Below the pieces are notes generated by a model. That model was not told where the DNA came from and ran no database searches. It was given only the letters and a program-made list of their open reading frames with translations. A stretch of DNA of 64,000 bases from Balanoglossus misakiensis. Taxonomy: Eukaryota > Hemichordata. The DNA lies in assembly GCA_040954595.2 (NCBI GenBank), contig CM082584.2, forward strand, positions 3,162,001-3,226,000. Reading direction: 5' to 3'. Below are positions 33,055 to 45,306 of the stretch, piece by piece (position 1 is the stretch's first letter; every line of letters begins with the position of its first letter). Made by a program: the position numbers and the translations under genes.

Positions 33055-35670
33055 ATGGCCGATAATAGTGGATATTCTAAGCAATATGCAATGAATCTCT
33101 CGACGTCCAATATTATGATCGCAGATAGTGATGAAAATAGCACGTTTGTCTTGATATTGCGTGGATATTTAACTGTGTAGTCTGGACTGTCCCCGACCCT
33201 ACCCTGTTTTAACTGGTGACCGTGGCTAACAAGCTTCAAGGTCACTTGCCATAAAACATGATAACGCGAATATATCCTCCACAGTCGCATATGGGGGGGG
33301 GGGGGCATATGGGCTTCACTTCGCCCAGCTAGCACATATTGCTAGGGGCTGACCTGGGTATTCACCCCATGGTCCCTCTATAGAGGACCAACTTCATAGA
33401 AGACATTGGGTTTCGACCAAACCATGTTCGTGAAAGAGTTCAAGTGAGGTCACTCACACGTTGGTCGGAGATATTGAAGTCCCCTTAACCAGAAAGCCCT
33501 CACGCCCGAAATAACGCGCCACTGACTCAACAAACTCACTGGTAACTCGAAAAAATTTCCACACTTCATGCAAAGGTATAGGACTGACTCAGAGAATTTT
33601 TTTAAAAATTCTCAAATTGACCCAAAGCTTTTAAAAATCATGTTTGTCAGATGCCATAACATACAAAAGATCAGAACTACTCCAAGGCCAGTCGGGATCT
33701 CAATGCCTTTAGCTGTACTGCTGTGATAAGCAGTTTTCTAGTTTTCTATTTTTCTCTTGACAGAAAACTTGAAGGCAAGACTCATCACTGGTGCAAGCCG
33801 AGGCATCGGTAAGGCCATCGCCCTGACGGCAGCGAGAGACGGTGCCAATATTGCCATAGCAGCCAAGACTGATCAACCACACCCAAAGTTACCTGGTACC
33901 ATCTACACGGCAGCCAAGGAAAGTAAGGAAGTGTCTTAATTCTCTCATAATTTTGCTGTGCTTTTGATTGATGTCAGACAATTTTCATTTTAAGTTCATA
34001 TAATCCCCACATAACACTTGATCAAAACGTTGTTACGGTTCCTATTTTTCTGACACAGTTGACGATGCGGAGGTAAGTGTCTGCCGTGTGTGGTAGATGT
34101 TCGCTATGAATCTAAAATCCAGGCTGCCATCGATGCGGCCATTAAGAAGTTCGGTGGCATAGACATTTTGCTCAACAATGTATTTGCCGTCCATGCAAGA
34201 GATACCCTTTCCGCAGACATGAAGAAATATGATCTCGTGATGGATATTGCTACAAGAGGCACTTTCCTGAAATAAGTGCAGATTCAGCGAGATTTGGGTT
34301 GCCATGGTTACTGTCTGATTGCACTTGATCCCCATTCTTTGCCACTATAGCTGACACAACTGTTCTGAAACTTAGATATTGATTTTGACAAGAACTTAAT
34401 TTCATTGTTGGAATTTCTTATTTTTATAGTTTCTAGTCCTAATCAGGCAGTTGTGTTATTTCTTTCTCCACAGATCTAAGTTGTGCCTGCCACATCTTCT
34501 GAAAGCAAAGAATGCGCACAATTTGAACATTAGCCCACCATTGAATATGAAACCAAAATGTAGGTAAGTGAATATCGACTAACTTTTAAAAATCGTCATT
34601 ATCATTATAAAATGGCATCGTATTTTTTTTTTTATAGACGCAGCTAGGAATTGGCCGTATTCGTGAACCCTTTGAATGACTAAACATCATGGTCTTGTGT
34701 CCAGAGCAGTAGGCCTAGCATTTATAAGAAAATGCATGAATCTTCAGAATCGGGTGTTATTTGCAGTTTGCACACACAGAATTGTGTATCCTTTCTTTCA
34801 GCTTACACCATGGCTAAGTATGCAATATCAATGTGTGTTCTGAGAATGGCTGAAGAATTCAAATCTGAAGGTATTGCGGTCAACGCCCTGTGGCCACTTA
34901 CAGGTAGTCTTCTTCCGTCCTGTAAAGCAATGCTTTGTACATATGCACTATTATGGGACAATCTACCATAAACAAATTCATGTGAAACACTGCAGAAGTC
35001 AGTGTGTTGTATTTTATTCTGGAGAAGCCCTTACCCCTCCCCCACCCCGAGTTTAGACCATGGTTATATGGAAAGTGTTACAATATTTGTTCTGATTGGA
35101 ATCAGGGGTGTCTGCCTGGTTGATTTTGCCCCAGAGAAACTGCAGCTTTTGTAAATTCTCAAGAAGTCCATGTCATTATTTGCTCATATCTAAACTTTCT
35201 GAATGTTGAGCATAGTAGTCTGTATCATTTAACTTGCTTTAATACAGTTATCAAGACTTCCACTGTAACATTGAAGTGTCCAAACATTGTGGCACAACCG
35301 ATGTCATGGCCGATGCTGCCTACGCCATACTATCACAGGACAGCAGAGAGTTTACCGGCAATTTCTGTGTTGATGAGCGCATCTTGCGAAAAGTCGGAGT
35401 GACTGGTTTGAAAAATGTGCAGTGGAACCAGGTAAGCTGTATTTATATATCCGTGACTTGTACATATAATTAGAAAATGCATGCCATTTAAAATACATTG
35501 CAATGAATTTTGAATACATGCTTCTTTGCATAGTTACCCCAAAAATTCCCGTTTACTTAATACTTTTCTATTTTTTTTCACCTGTAGGAATGACATTGAG
35601 TCCTGATTTCTACTTGGACTTTACAGATAAAGAAATGAGGTTCTTTGGACTTGGGAATTCCAAACTGTAG
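33055..35670 (+). pseudogene. HSDL2-like tandem copy 2, pseudogene
   Basis: Exon equivalents: 33055-33071 (M-A-D-N-S-G, donor now ATATTC), about 33766-33929, about 34061-34274, 34474-34563, 34801-34903, 35249-35432 and 35589-35670. Damage against copy 1: 5 bases lost before the TGASRGIG loop, 1 base lost at the start of exon 3, the exon 3 donor changed from GT to AT, the tail of exon 4 deleted, and a block missing in exon 6. It still ends in NSKL-stop. Splice acceptors are mostly intact. It arose with copy 3 by tandem duplication of the gene and its 3' flank. Confidence 0.85.
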
Positions 35671-36297
35671 GTTATATGGACCTGCAGGCTATAATAATCT
35701 GTATTACAATGCAATCCGTACGTCCAAATCATGGTTAATCATATATGTTCATGAGCAATTCGGATGCTCCACAATACCATACAATTAATTCATTTGGACT
35801 ACTGGACAGTGCCAGACCTGTAATCTGATGTGATTTTCTGTTAATAATTCACAACTGCAAGAATTCAGGCGAAAACATGCATATACTAAGGACTGTGAAA
35901 GTGTGTCTTCTCTTGATTTATTCACATTTTGTCCATAGAAAATGACATGAATATAACTTTTTTTCATATTTCTGAAATATACCTTATGCATAATTTTTGG
36001 TGTTTCTTCTACATATGAAAGTGCAAAATGCATGTTTTTCACATGTGTGTGCTAGTACATGTATAAGTATAAAGTTAGCAACACTCTTTTGTTTCAATGA
36101 ATAGTATTATGTAACAGGTTGTAACAGGCCTGAGTTTTTTCTGGGGGACACGTCTAGATATATGTGCATGACCAGATTTGACCCCTATAAAACTACTTCG
36201 TTCATCTGTATCACCAGATTCCTATGTGGAAGACAGTATATTTATATTTATGGTATATATATGATCTCAAGGTGTTCTTTTTAATGCAAGATTGCGG

Positions 36298-37992
36298 ATG
36301 GCAATGAAAAATAGCACTTTTGGAGTGTGTGTCAATCAAAGTCACTTGTAGTTGCCGGCGACTAGACTGGGGTCAGGCTGCAAATGAACCAACTGCAGTA
36401 CACGTCTGGGTTCTTCAAGTTTCGTTATTTTTTATCGTGACAGAAAACTCGCAGGCAAGACTCTGTTCATCACTGGTGCAAGTCGTGGCATCGGTAAGGC
36501 CATCGCCCTGACGGCAGCGAGAGACGGTGCCAATGTTGCCATAGCAGCCAAGACTGATCAACCACACCCAAAGTTACCAGGTACCATCTACACAGCATCC
36601 AAGGACAGTAAGGAAGTGTCTTAATGCTGTCATAATTCTCTATCAGAATATTCAAAATCTTGATCAAATGCTGTTACTGTTATTATTTTTGACACAGTTG
36701 AGGATGCAGGAGGTAAGTGTCTGCCCTGCGTGGTAGATGTTCACTATGAATCTCAAATCCAGGCTGCCGTCGACGCGGCAGTTGAGGAGTTTTGATAAAC
36801 AACGCAAGTGCCATCAATACAACAGGTACTCTTTACACAGATATGAAGAGATATGATCTGATGATGGATATTAATACAAGAGGCACTTTTCTGACATAAG
36901 TGGAGATTTAACGACATTTGAGTTACCATGGTTACAGTGTAAATGTACTTAATACACATTTATTGTCACTGCTAGCTGACACACCTGGATGCATGATCCA
37001 AAAATAATTGTCGGCCATAAAAAAATAATCAAAAATGGCTGCCCACTTGAACTCACTGCTGGAATTTCTCATTGTTTTTAAAAATTTACTGGTCTTAATC
37101 AGACAGTTGTTAATAATTGTGTTAATTTGTCTCACAGATCTAAGTTGTGCCTGCCGCATCTGCTGAAAGCAAAGAATGCACACATTTTGAACATTAGCCC
37201 ACCGTTGAATATGAAACCCAAATGGTTTGCTAATCATGTAGGTAAGTAGATATTGGCTTACTTTCAAGAGATGTAAGTTCAATCTGTTCTTACAATATGC
37301 ATGTCTGGTATTTTCGGTTGTAAGTGGTTGTAAAATTGCCAAATTGGGTGCTATTTGCACAAACAGGATTTCGTGGAATGGCAGAGGAATTTAAATTAAG
37401 GCATTATGGTCAACGCTCTTTGGCAGGTTGTGTTTGGAACCAGTGAGTTTCTACAAGGATGATTTGGTCCTCACAGAAATAGCAATATTCTCGAGAAGTC
37501 CCTATCATCCCTTAGTACTTGTTGTGTTCATATATAAACGTTCTGTATGTTAAGCATCTGGTCATCCAAAAGACTACTCTCTGTATCTGTCACCTTGCCT
37601 TCAGCTATCATGACTGCCGCTGTAAAATGATGGGAGGTGAATAAATGGTCAAACGATCTCGTACAACCGATATGATGGCTGATGCTACGTACATCATACT
37701 ATCACAGGACAGCAGAGAGTTTACCGGAAATTTCTGTGTTGATGAACACGTCTTGAGAAAGGTTAGAGTGACTGTTTTGAACAATATATGGTTGAACTAG
37801 GTAAGCCAATTTTATCTATGACTTTCTAGGTTTTCTCAAAATTCTACACTCAGGGCATGTGGAATGGCGCAACCACACACTAACTTTTCTAATTATTTTT
37901 CACCTGTAGGATTGACTTTGGCTCCCGATTTCTATTTGGAACTTACGGATGAAGAAATTAGCAGGCTTGGGTCTTGAAATTCCAAACTGTAG
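36298..37992 (+). pseudogene. HSDL2-like tandem copy 3, pseudogene
   Basis: Exon equivalents: a probable exon-1 relic at 36298, then 36444-36607, 36699-36898, 37139-37242, a fragment near 37372-37430, 37607-37800 and 37909-37992. Exon 2 is intact. Exon 3 has lost 13 bases covering the FGGID motif, giving an immediate stop, and its donor is AT instead of GT. The catalytic YxxxK exon survives only as a fragment, and exon 6 has stops. The last bases still spell SKL-stop. Confidence 0.85.
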
Positions 37993-38027
37993 GTTGGGTA
38001 TGCATGGGCACGATATTTATATATAAT

Positions 38028-38290
38028 TCCCCCGTATTTCGAACGAGTGTGTCTGCGTCGTGGACGAGTGATTCCTCTTATAGCGGCCGTATCCCTCCGA
38101 GCCGCAGGCGAGGAGGGATACTCAACTTTTTATTTCAATTGTTTACAAATACGGGTACATGCACTTGTTATTCCGTTTTACAAGAAAGTTACAGCGACGT
38201 GCGAATCAGTGAAAATAGTTCCGGTTGATGACGTAGAACAGGGGTAAATTCGGAATTTTTATTCGACCTGTTCTACGTCACACAGGTGGG
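38028..38290. repeat. Foldback element E with CGAG hairpin, inserted in the HSDL2 3' flank
   Basis: Inner hairpin 38089-38121: gtatccctc, CGAG (38098-38101), CC, loop GCA, GG, CGAG (38109-38112), gagggatac. The two CGAG again face each other as a tandem G-A mismatch. Outer pieces cccgtattt (38031) and aaatacggg (38147) pair imperfectly. A second hairpin at 38228-38280 has gtagaacagg / cctgttctac arms. The flank of copy 2 lacks this block, so it is an insertion. Confidence 0.75.
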
Positions 38291-39886
38291 CTATACGGGC
38301 CAGTTCATGTGATAAACATCTATAACACTACAGTGCAATCCATTGTCTTCACGTTGTGATAATTGCATCCAAATCATGGTAAATCAACTTCCCTCATGCA
38401 GTCGCATCGATGACCCATATTAGGAGTTGCTTATTAGCATAACAATTAACATATCATTAATATGTAGAACGCGATCTGGCCAATGACGCGCCCGGAAAGC
38501 CGCGCCTCTCACCCATTTCCCCGCCCTTTGTTAAGAAAATCACGACCTTTTCTTTTCAAATGTAAATTTTGGGGTCAAATACGCTGTTTGGGGATATCCC
38601 GTCAATTGAAAACAAGTAAGTACGAGTCAAACTTGCTACCGCGTCAATAAGAAAAATTTTCACCAGTGCTTTTGTGAAATATTTAATTTTGATTGTGGCG
38701 TCTACGCTATTTTTGAGGATTGGGCAACCTCGGATTCTCCACAATATCATGCAAATTAATCTGGATGGTTTAATGGAGCATACAATGTATGTATAGTCTG
38801 ATGTGATTTTCATTGAAGACGTGAATAATTTGCTGCTGCAAGACTTCAGCACTGCCTTTTGGAGAATGTCTCATGAAAGGTGCTACTTCAATAGATATTC
38901 TATGAATTGGTGATACATTATAATTTATGGCTGCAAGAATTCTACAGAACTGAAGTGTCAAGAGAATCTCAGAAGTTTCTTATAAGTTGCTGCTTCTTGA
39001 CACATTGCAAAATTTACATGAAATTCCAGTGAAAGCAAGACTGTCTTCAGCCTTTTTTTGGCCTCAGCTAGAACCTGGCCTGGGGCAGTAAGAATCTCTT
39101 TGATCCGTGATGTGATGTTGTGTAAAGTGAAATGGCTGTTCAGTGACTGTATTAAGCCTATTCTTTTGTGAAAGTTAATTTTCTGATGGATTTTAAGTAT
39201 GAGTGGGTGGAAATCCTTCTCACTACTCAACCAAATTGATTCAGGCAAAAACATATAATACATATAATATCTCACAAAATACCAGACGAGTGTGAAAGTG
39301 TGTCTTCTCTTGATTTATTCACATTTTATCCATTGAAAATTTATACAATGTTTTATATAATACTGAAAAATATCTTCTGCATATACATAAATAATATGGA
39401 TATTCTGCTACATATGAGAGAGGGCAAATTGCATGTCAATTTCTGTGTTTGCATGTAAATGTATGTTTACACTTCTTTGCTCATTGAAATGAATTGTATT
39501 TACCGAGATGTGCCCTCTGAACAAGTATGGTTTTGTATACGTTTAAGCGCAATATGACTATTTTTAGACACTTCTTTGCGTCACCCTGACAGGCTGACAC
39601 CTTTACATGAAATATGGATAATTTTCTTGCGTCACCAGCGAGTCTTGTGTCAGTGACGCACATCATTTCGGCGCCGACCTAAGGGGCTTCCGGGTCTAAT
39701 AATGATCTGTACATGTGTTCAACTTTTTTCATGAATATCTGCTCAAGAATATATACTCTTAGTCTTCAGTCTGAGACGGACGACAATTTTGAATTTCAAA
39801 TGTCAATAGATTATAATCAGGCAACTGATCTCATATAGTTAACTTTAAACAGGATATGTATTCCCATTTCACAAAAGATCAGATTT
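38291..39886. repeat. Duplicated 3' flank of HSDL2 copy 3 with insertions
   Basis: Pieces match the flank of copy 2 (35690-36060), for example gtgtgtcttctcttgattta at 39298 and 35910, and tctgatgtgattttc. An insertion of about 330 bp lies between 38400 and 38731 and another between about 38860 and 39260. No gene. Confidence 0.65.
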
Positions 39887-40542
39887 AAGATGGGTTCCCT
39901 GTATCTTTTTGCTCGTTGCTATGGGCCTTTATAGGAACCTACACTCAATTTTGATCGAAACCGTTATGAACGTCCGACAAGGGGCTTGTAACTAGTTAAA
40001 AATGCTAAAAATCCAATGTTTTGTACACAGAGATTTTGTACCGTTCACGAAAATCCCTAAGGCTTTTTTCATAGGCCACGTACGCCAGTCAAATTTGACC
40101 TGTTTGTTGAGAACGCACTTCCGCACAGTGTGACGGATCGTTTTTTCGGTTTTCGTCGTGCTAAGAAGCGATACCGGTGGAAGAGTGCGTCCAAGAACAC
40201 CCAAAATCGATGACTTTTTCAGGTGTGGTACGGGTATGTTGAAATCGTAGGATACAACGATAATATTCGAAAACAAAATCCGTCACGATCTTCCCTGGTT
40301 CAAGCAACTAATGAATACGTATCAAGTTCGTTTTTGAGGTCACGGAATAAAAAGCCTTAGGCTTTTGAAATTTGACCTAATTTGCATATCAATGGCGTCA
40401 GGGGGCGCGCGCTCACAATCGTGCAGATTTCAACTAGTTACCAGCCCCTTGTAAGACTCTGAAAACGGCTTAGTCCAAATCGGGGTGTAATGTCCTGCAA
40501 AGGCCCATAGCAATGAGCAAAAAGATCCGGGGGACCCATCTT
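39887..40542. mobile_element. Non-autonomous element with 111-bp terminal inverted repeats
   Basis: 39887-39997 and 40432-40542 face each other with about 80 percent agreement, sharing aagatgggt, ctttttgctc, ttgctatgggcc and acaaggggct. The interior of about 430 bp has only a 94-codon minus-strand open frame without known motifs. It is probably a MITE-like DNA transposon; superfamily not assigned. Confidence 0.7.
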
Positions 40543-42548
40543 AATTGGAGATTTCATAAGCACACCAAAGGTGTGCAGTCTTCGGACTGAGCGCGAAAAG
40601 TGGGCGTGTCCATTATCACTCATTAAGTATTCAAAAAGGCTGACTACGCTGTCGAGTGTCCGGAAAATTACGGTCGGAAACAGAAATTACAAGTCGCAGT
40701 GTCTCCAACACGAAAACAATTCAGCGAGCTTAGCTTTTAACAAAGAACTGACATTAAGTTCCTTACTCGCTGTGACAAATCCAAAAACCGACGTGATTTT
40801 TTTTACAAAAATTAACTCAGAAAAAACATCAACACTTGAATTTACCAGCCCCGCACTGCAAATTGCATGGCGATGCCTATGGAACTGACCAAAATTTGAC
40901 AGATCGTGGTTGCTAAAATGGTGCTGGTGCAATATTTCAGCATATGCAGCAAGCAGCGAAACCTGCCGATTCCCAGACGACTTTCTCTGACCAATGAACC
41001 TCAATTGAATGACGAGAAACCACAATTTCTCAATGACTTTCAGTCTGCCGACTGATGACCCCAAAATGTTATGACCTTTTGAATACGCCAACCAGTGGGT
41101 GTCATTTAGTGCACGTGATATGCTAAATAGCGTTACTATTTCTATGGCGCCATGGTAACGTAAACAACATGCGTCAATCTCCCGCCAAGAAAGGCAAGGC
41201 TTCACGCTTTTGCTCAAAGTTTATTCGATACAACTAAGTTTGTTGTAAACAAATATCTGAATATTTATATATAAGATCATGTCAGTTATGAGTATATCTA
41301 CCCACCCATTGATCAATGATGCTGTCATCAGGCTTGAACGTCATGAAAGGGGCGTTGATATCTCTGTGTCAGAGACTGACCCATGTGATTAGGGTACACA
41401 CATGGGCTCTAGTGGGGTAATTCTGCATGTAATCGCGGTTCTTACGGAAGTCAGAGGAAGTAAATATGCGTGTTTGTTCCAGATGCGTCTCTTTTTTCGC
41501 TGTTGGAGTCTTATTTTGGCTGATTGCGGGATACATGACTGCAAGCACTTCCCTTGAAATTGGTATTAAATTCACAAAACCGTTGAAAAACGACATGGTG
41601 CATGCATCCACGCGAGGTATCTGTGTTCGATCGGTGTGATTACGAAATAACAACATGTATCGTAAGTATTTTGGGCACTGCGGACGATTGCATCTGATAA
41701 ATGATTGATTGAAGGCCCACAAACATTCATAACCAAAATATCGACAAACTACGTTTTACGCCTCACTTCGAGTGGCTGCATATTTTTTTAGAGGCTTAGC
41801 ACTAGCTAAAATAGGTTCGTATGAGAACAATAAAGTATATATGACCCCAGAAATTCGAGTTTGAATAGTTTTCACTCTTTGGATGAAAAGGCACAAAAAA
41901 TCAAACAAATCACTGCATTTTCACACAAAAACAGTGTGTGCCAGGAAGACCCTGTCAGAAAGTGTGGAATTTACGGGTAAGATGTTCTGGACGAAAAAAT
42001 GAGCATAAGAGGTGATGAGTGATTAAAATAAACACTCTGCATGACATTTGCGTCTGGATTTTTTTACTACGACACGGCAAAATCACGGTATTTTGCTACA
42101 AAATCGCCAATTTAACAACACCAATTGGAGACGTCCCACAGTCTCTATTCAGTCGTTGATCATGATATACGATAGTTTCCAACAAAGTTCTAATGAAATA
42201 GAGTATATAGCACGTTTTTTCTCGTCCATTGAAGCTTTGGATGAAAAGGCACAAAAAATCAAAGTTGGTATATGCCTCTGAAGGCTAAAATAGAAGGGGT
42301 CAAAGGTAACTCTTTTATTTTTATTTTTCGCAAATCTACCGAATTCATCTCTTTGATTCTCTTATTGCTTTATTTCAATAATTTTCACAAAGATAACGAA
42401 ATCTGTCAAGTACTCTCAAAACATTGAAAAAAATTGGATTGAAATCTCTCCACGTACGCTGGGTTCTTGGCCGCCATAACAGAGGTCAATGAGTGCTGAA
42501 ATTTCCCAGCATGCTTTGCGGTGTTTTGATAATGGGAATCGCGCTCAG
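40543..42548. other. Unassigned stretch
   Basis: 40543-40572 repeats, inverted, a 30-base sequence inside the DIRS internal complementary region (43080-43109). A 176-codon minus-strand frame at 40687-41217 and a 117-codon frame at 41369-41722 have no recognised domain. The phrase tggatgaaaaggcacaaaaa occurs at about 41880 and 42238. Confidence 0.5.
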
Positions 42549-42699
42549 TGGTGTGAAATGGAATCATAATTCCATGAACAAAACCGAGTTAAGATATAAC
42601 TATGCATTTCTCCAGAAATGACAATATCGCCCTCAACGTTCATTCATTCAAAGCAAACTACTGAGCATGCTCAGAAGCACTCATCCTTCGACAAAATGG
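42549..42699 (+). repeat. DIRS inverted terminal repeat, 3' side of the element
   Basis: 42569-42699 is about 93 percent complementary to 47478-47609 (shared aagatataactatgcatttc and gaccatcaacg-type text through gagcatgctcagaagcact). The outermost 20 bases (42549-42568) are represented in the internal complementary region instead of the opposite terminus. Confidence 0.9.
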
Positions 42700-43032
42700 T
42701 GCATGGAAAGTAGATTCAGTTGAACTGAATTTTATTTATTTAACTGTCATTTTCATTTTTTTACAGTAACAATAACACAAACTTCGAGTATTAATTGTGA
42801 ATTAGTGACAAATGTCAGCAACCTCGTTATGTAGAAACAGTAAAACGTCTAGTGCTAAACTTGCACAACATGAATGCCAAGTCAGTCCATTCTAAATGTG
42901 GCAGTCTCACAAGAACACCAATTTCAGTCTCCACAGAATTTTCCATTCAGGGCCTGAAAAAGTTTATAGCAAATATGGTTACCCATAGACTCCACCATGA
43001 AAGTGTCTCCTGGGAGGGCAGGGTGGGAAGTT

Positions 43033-43147
43033 ATATCTTAACTCGGTTTTGTTCATGGTATTATGATTCCATTTCACAAACCTTTGGTGTGCTTATGAAA
43101 TCTCCAATTCCATTTCACAAAACCTCGTTAAGATATAACTATGCATG
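43033..43147. repeat. DIRS internal complementary region
   Basis: 43033-43078 is the reverse complement of the left terminus (42549-42600), and 43107-43147 repeats the right terminus. Between them lie 30 bases (43080-43109) that also occur, inverted, at 40543-40572. Confidence 0.88.
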
Positions 43148-43159
43148 TTTAAAGCTCAT

Positions 43160-44711
43160 TTATTTAGTCAGTTGTAAAATGCCTTTCACAAAGCCAGGAG
43201 CAGGGCTGTTAGGCTTTCCTTGTTTCACTTCCCTCAAATAAAACCTTTTGAAGGTGGATGACTTAGACCAATTTGCTCTGGACAGGATGTCTTCAAGTGA
43301 CACCCCTTGTTTTCTAGCCTTTGAAGTTGCAGCTGATCTAGTGGAATGGGCTGTGAAAATATTTGTGTCAAGGCCCGAAGCATTCATGACCACTTTCAGC
43401 CACCTAGCAAGAGTATGTTTTGACACAGGTTTATGAGGTTTGGGGTAGCTTAAAAACAGCTGGTTTCTGTCTATACAATCAGCAGTTGAACGCCATTCTT
43501 TTGTCCTGTCTAAGTATACTCTCAGGCAGGAAAGGACACACAGGGATTTGTTATGAGGGAATTTATTGAAGGAAAGTGAGTCCAGTGGACTATCAGAGCC
43601 CTTTTTAGGGGTGTGAGAAAGTGTTCTTGGATGATTTAGTCAGTTTAGTCAATTTGAACGAAATATTGTCCCCTGAGTCGGTCATACTGTTTACCTGAAG
43701 GCAATGCAGTTCAGACTGTCTGCCCGCAGTAGTAAGAGCAATCAGCATACACAACTTTGTTGATAAATCCTTCATACTTTGGGCTGAGTTAGCACCCAAA
43801 TGTTTTAGGTACGAGAGGACATGGTCTACATTCCAAGTTTCAGTGTATCTGGGCTGTGGAGGTCTGCTGTTAAACACCGCTTGTAACAGTGTTTTTACCT
43901 TTGGGTGTTGGCCCACTCTAAAGTTGTCTATTTGTGGGTGGAATGCTGATATAGATTATCTATAAGTTGTGATTGTTCGGTACTCATACCCCTCTTTGAA
44001 CAGACTTGTGAAAAAATTTAGGATATTTCCCAAAGTGGCCTGAAATGGATTAATTTGTTGTTCACCCCACCAGCAATTCCATTTTCTCCAGGAGGAATTG
44101 TAAGAGCTCGATGTTCCATCGCGCCAGGCGTTTGACATAAGTTGGGCAGTTTCTTTTGAAATTCCGTCTGACATGAGAGATTGCCTGAAACCTTCCAAAC
44201 CACTAATTGCAAGGAGCCTGTTTCCAGGAGCGGATGGAATTGGTGGAGTGGTGATATGAGGAGTTTCTTGAATGTGGGCAGGAGAATGGGGAAATCTATT
44301 GACATCTCCATTATAATTGGGAACCAAGGCTGGGTGTGCCATGTTGGTGTCACCATGACAACGGTTGTTCCCTCTTTCCGAATTTTGGATAGGCATCTTG
44401 CTATTAGTGTGAATGGCGGGAATGCGTATGCCTTCATGTGTGCCCAACTGATCTGTAGAGCGTCTGTGGCTTATGCCCCTGGGTCTGGTTTCCAAGAAAC
44501 ATATTTCTCTAGTTGGTGATTTAGTCTGGACGCAAATGGATCCACATCCAGGTTCCCCATTCGTGTGTTTATCGTTTGAAAGATGTGTGGGTCTAGCCGC
44601 CAATCGCTGGAGTCTGTTACATGACGGGATTCCCAATCTGCTATTGAATTGTTCACCCCTGGGAGATACTCTGCTGTCAGGTGGATTTTGTGGGCCAGGC
44701 TGTATTGCCAT
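43160..44711 (-). pseudogene. DIRS tyrosine recombinase, broken
   Basis: Read in pieces. The N-terminal arm-binding part (SSSYNSSWRKWNCWW) ends at a TAA near 43956 and resumes in frame (PKVKTLLQAVFNSRPPQPRY). The catalytic part follows with TTAGRQSELHCLQ (first Arg). A frameshift lies near 43605. The last part has FTAHSTRSAATSKA (His-x-x-Arg) and STFKRFYLREV (nucleophile Tyr). All four key catalytic residues are visible but no single frame joins them. The enzyme would integrate a circular double-stranded DNA intermediate. Confidence 0.85.
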
Positions 44712-44730
44712 ATTTGTTTCGACAAATTGG

Positions 44731-45306
44731 TCAAAGTGGGAGATTTTGTCCCCCCCCCCCCCCCCCCCCCATTTTTATCACATGAGCCACTGCAGCCCGG
44801 TTGTCCAGTTTTAGGTGCACATGAATATTCATTTTTTCTTTTGTGAATGTCTTTAGGGCAAGGTATGCTGCTGTTAGTTCCAAAGCATTTATGTGCAGGG
44901 ATTTTTCCACTGAGGACCAAGCCCCTCCTGTCCTTTGACCCTGGTATATTGCTCCCCACCCTTTCAGGGAGGCATCTGATTCTATAGTCATATCTGGGAA
45001 GGGAGTGATCAGTGTTTTGCCATTGCAGTCTTGTAAGTGGTTGATCCACCACTGCAATTCCTCCTTGCAGCCTGAGGTCAAGAGCACTTTGGCTTCGTAT
45101 GATCTTTGATTTATGAGAGCTTTTGTTTTTGCCATTTGTAGAAACCTGCACTGAAGGGGGGCAGGAATTACTACAGCGGCGATTGAGGCAGTCATCTTGC
45201 CAATCAAGCTGGCCAGTTCTCTGACCGATACAGTATCTTTGTGTAATATTTTGGCACAGAGATTCGAAATTTGGTCCATTTTTCGTTTTGGAAGTGACAT
45301 TGTCAT
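44731..45306 (-). pseudogene. DIRS RNase H domain, broken by a poly-G run
   Basis: Same frame as the reverse transcriptase, separated by one stop. It contains IESDASLKGWGAIYQG (catalytic Asp), NALELTAAYLALK (catalytic Glu) and KLDNRAAVAHVIK (catalytic Asp). It then runs into a 21-G tract on the coding strand and loses frame. The continuation (IHLTAEYLPGVNNSIADWES) is found one frame over, down to about 44471. Confidence 0.85.

Noticed and set aside
32880-33335. 151-codon minus-strand open frame
   Set aside because: Antisense over a G run and the exon-1 relic of HSDL2 copy 2; no motif.
40687-41217. 176-codon minus-strand open frame
   Set aside because: No recognised domain, no splice partner, next to a TIR element. 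Probably chance.
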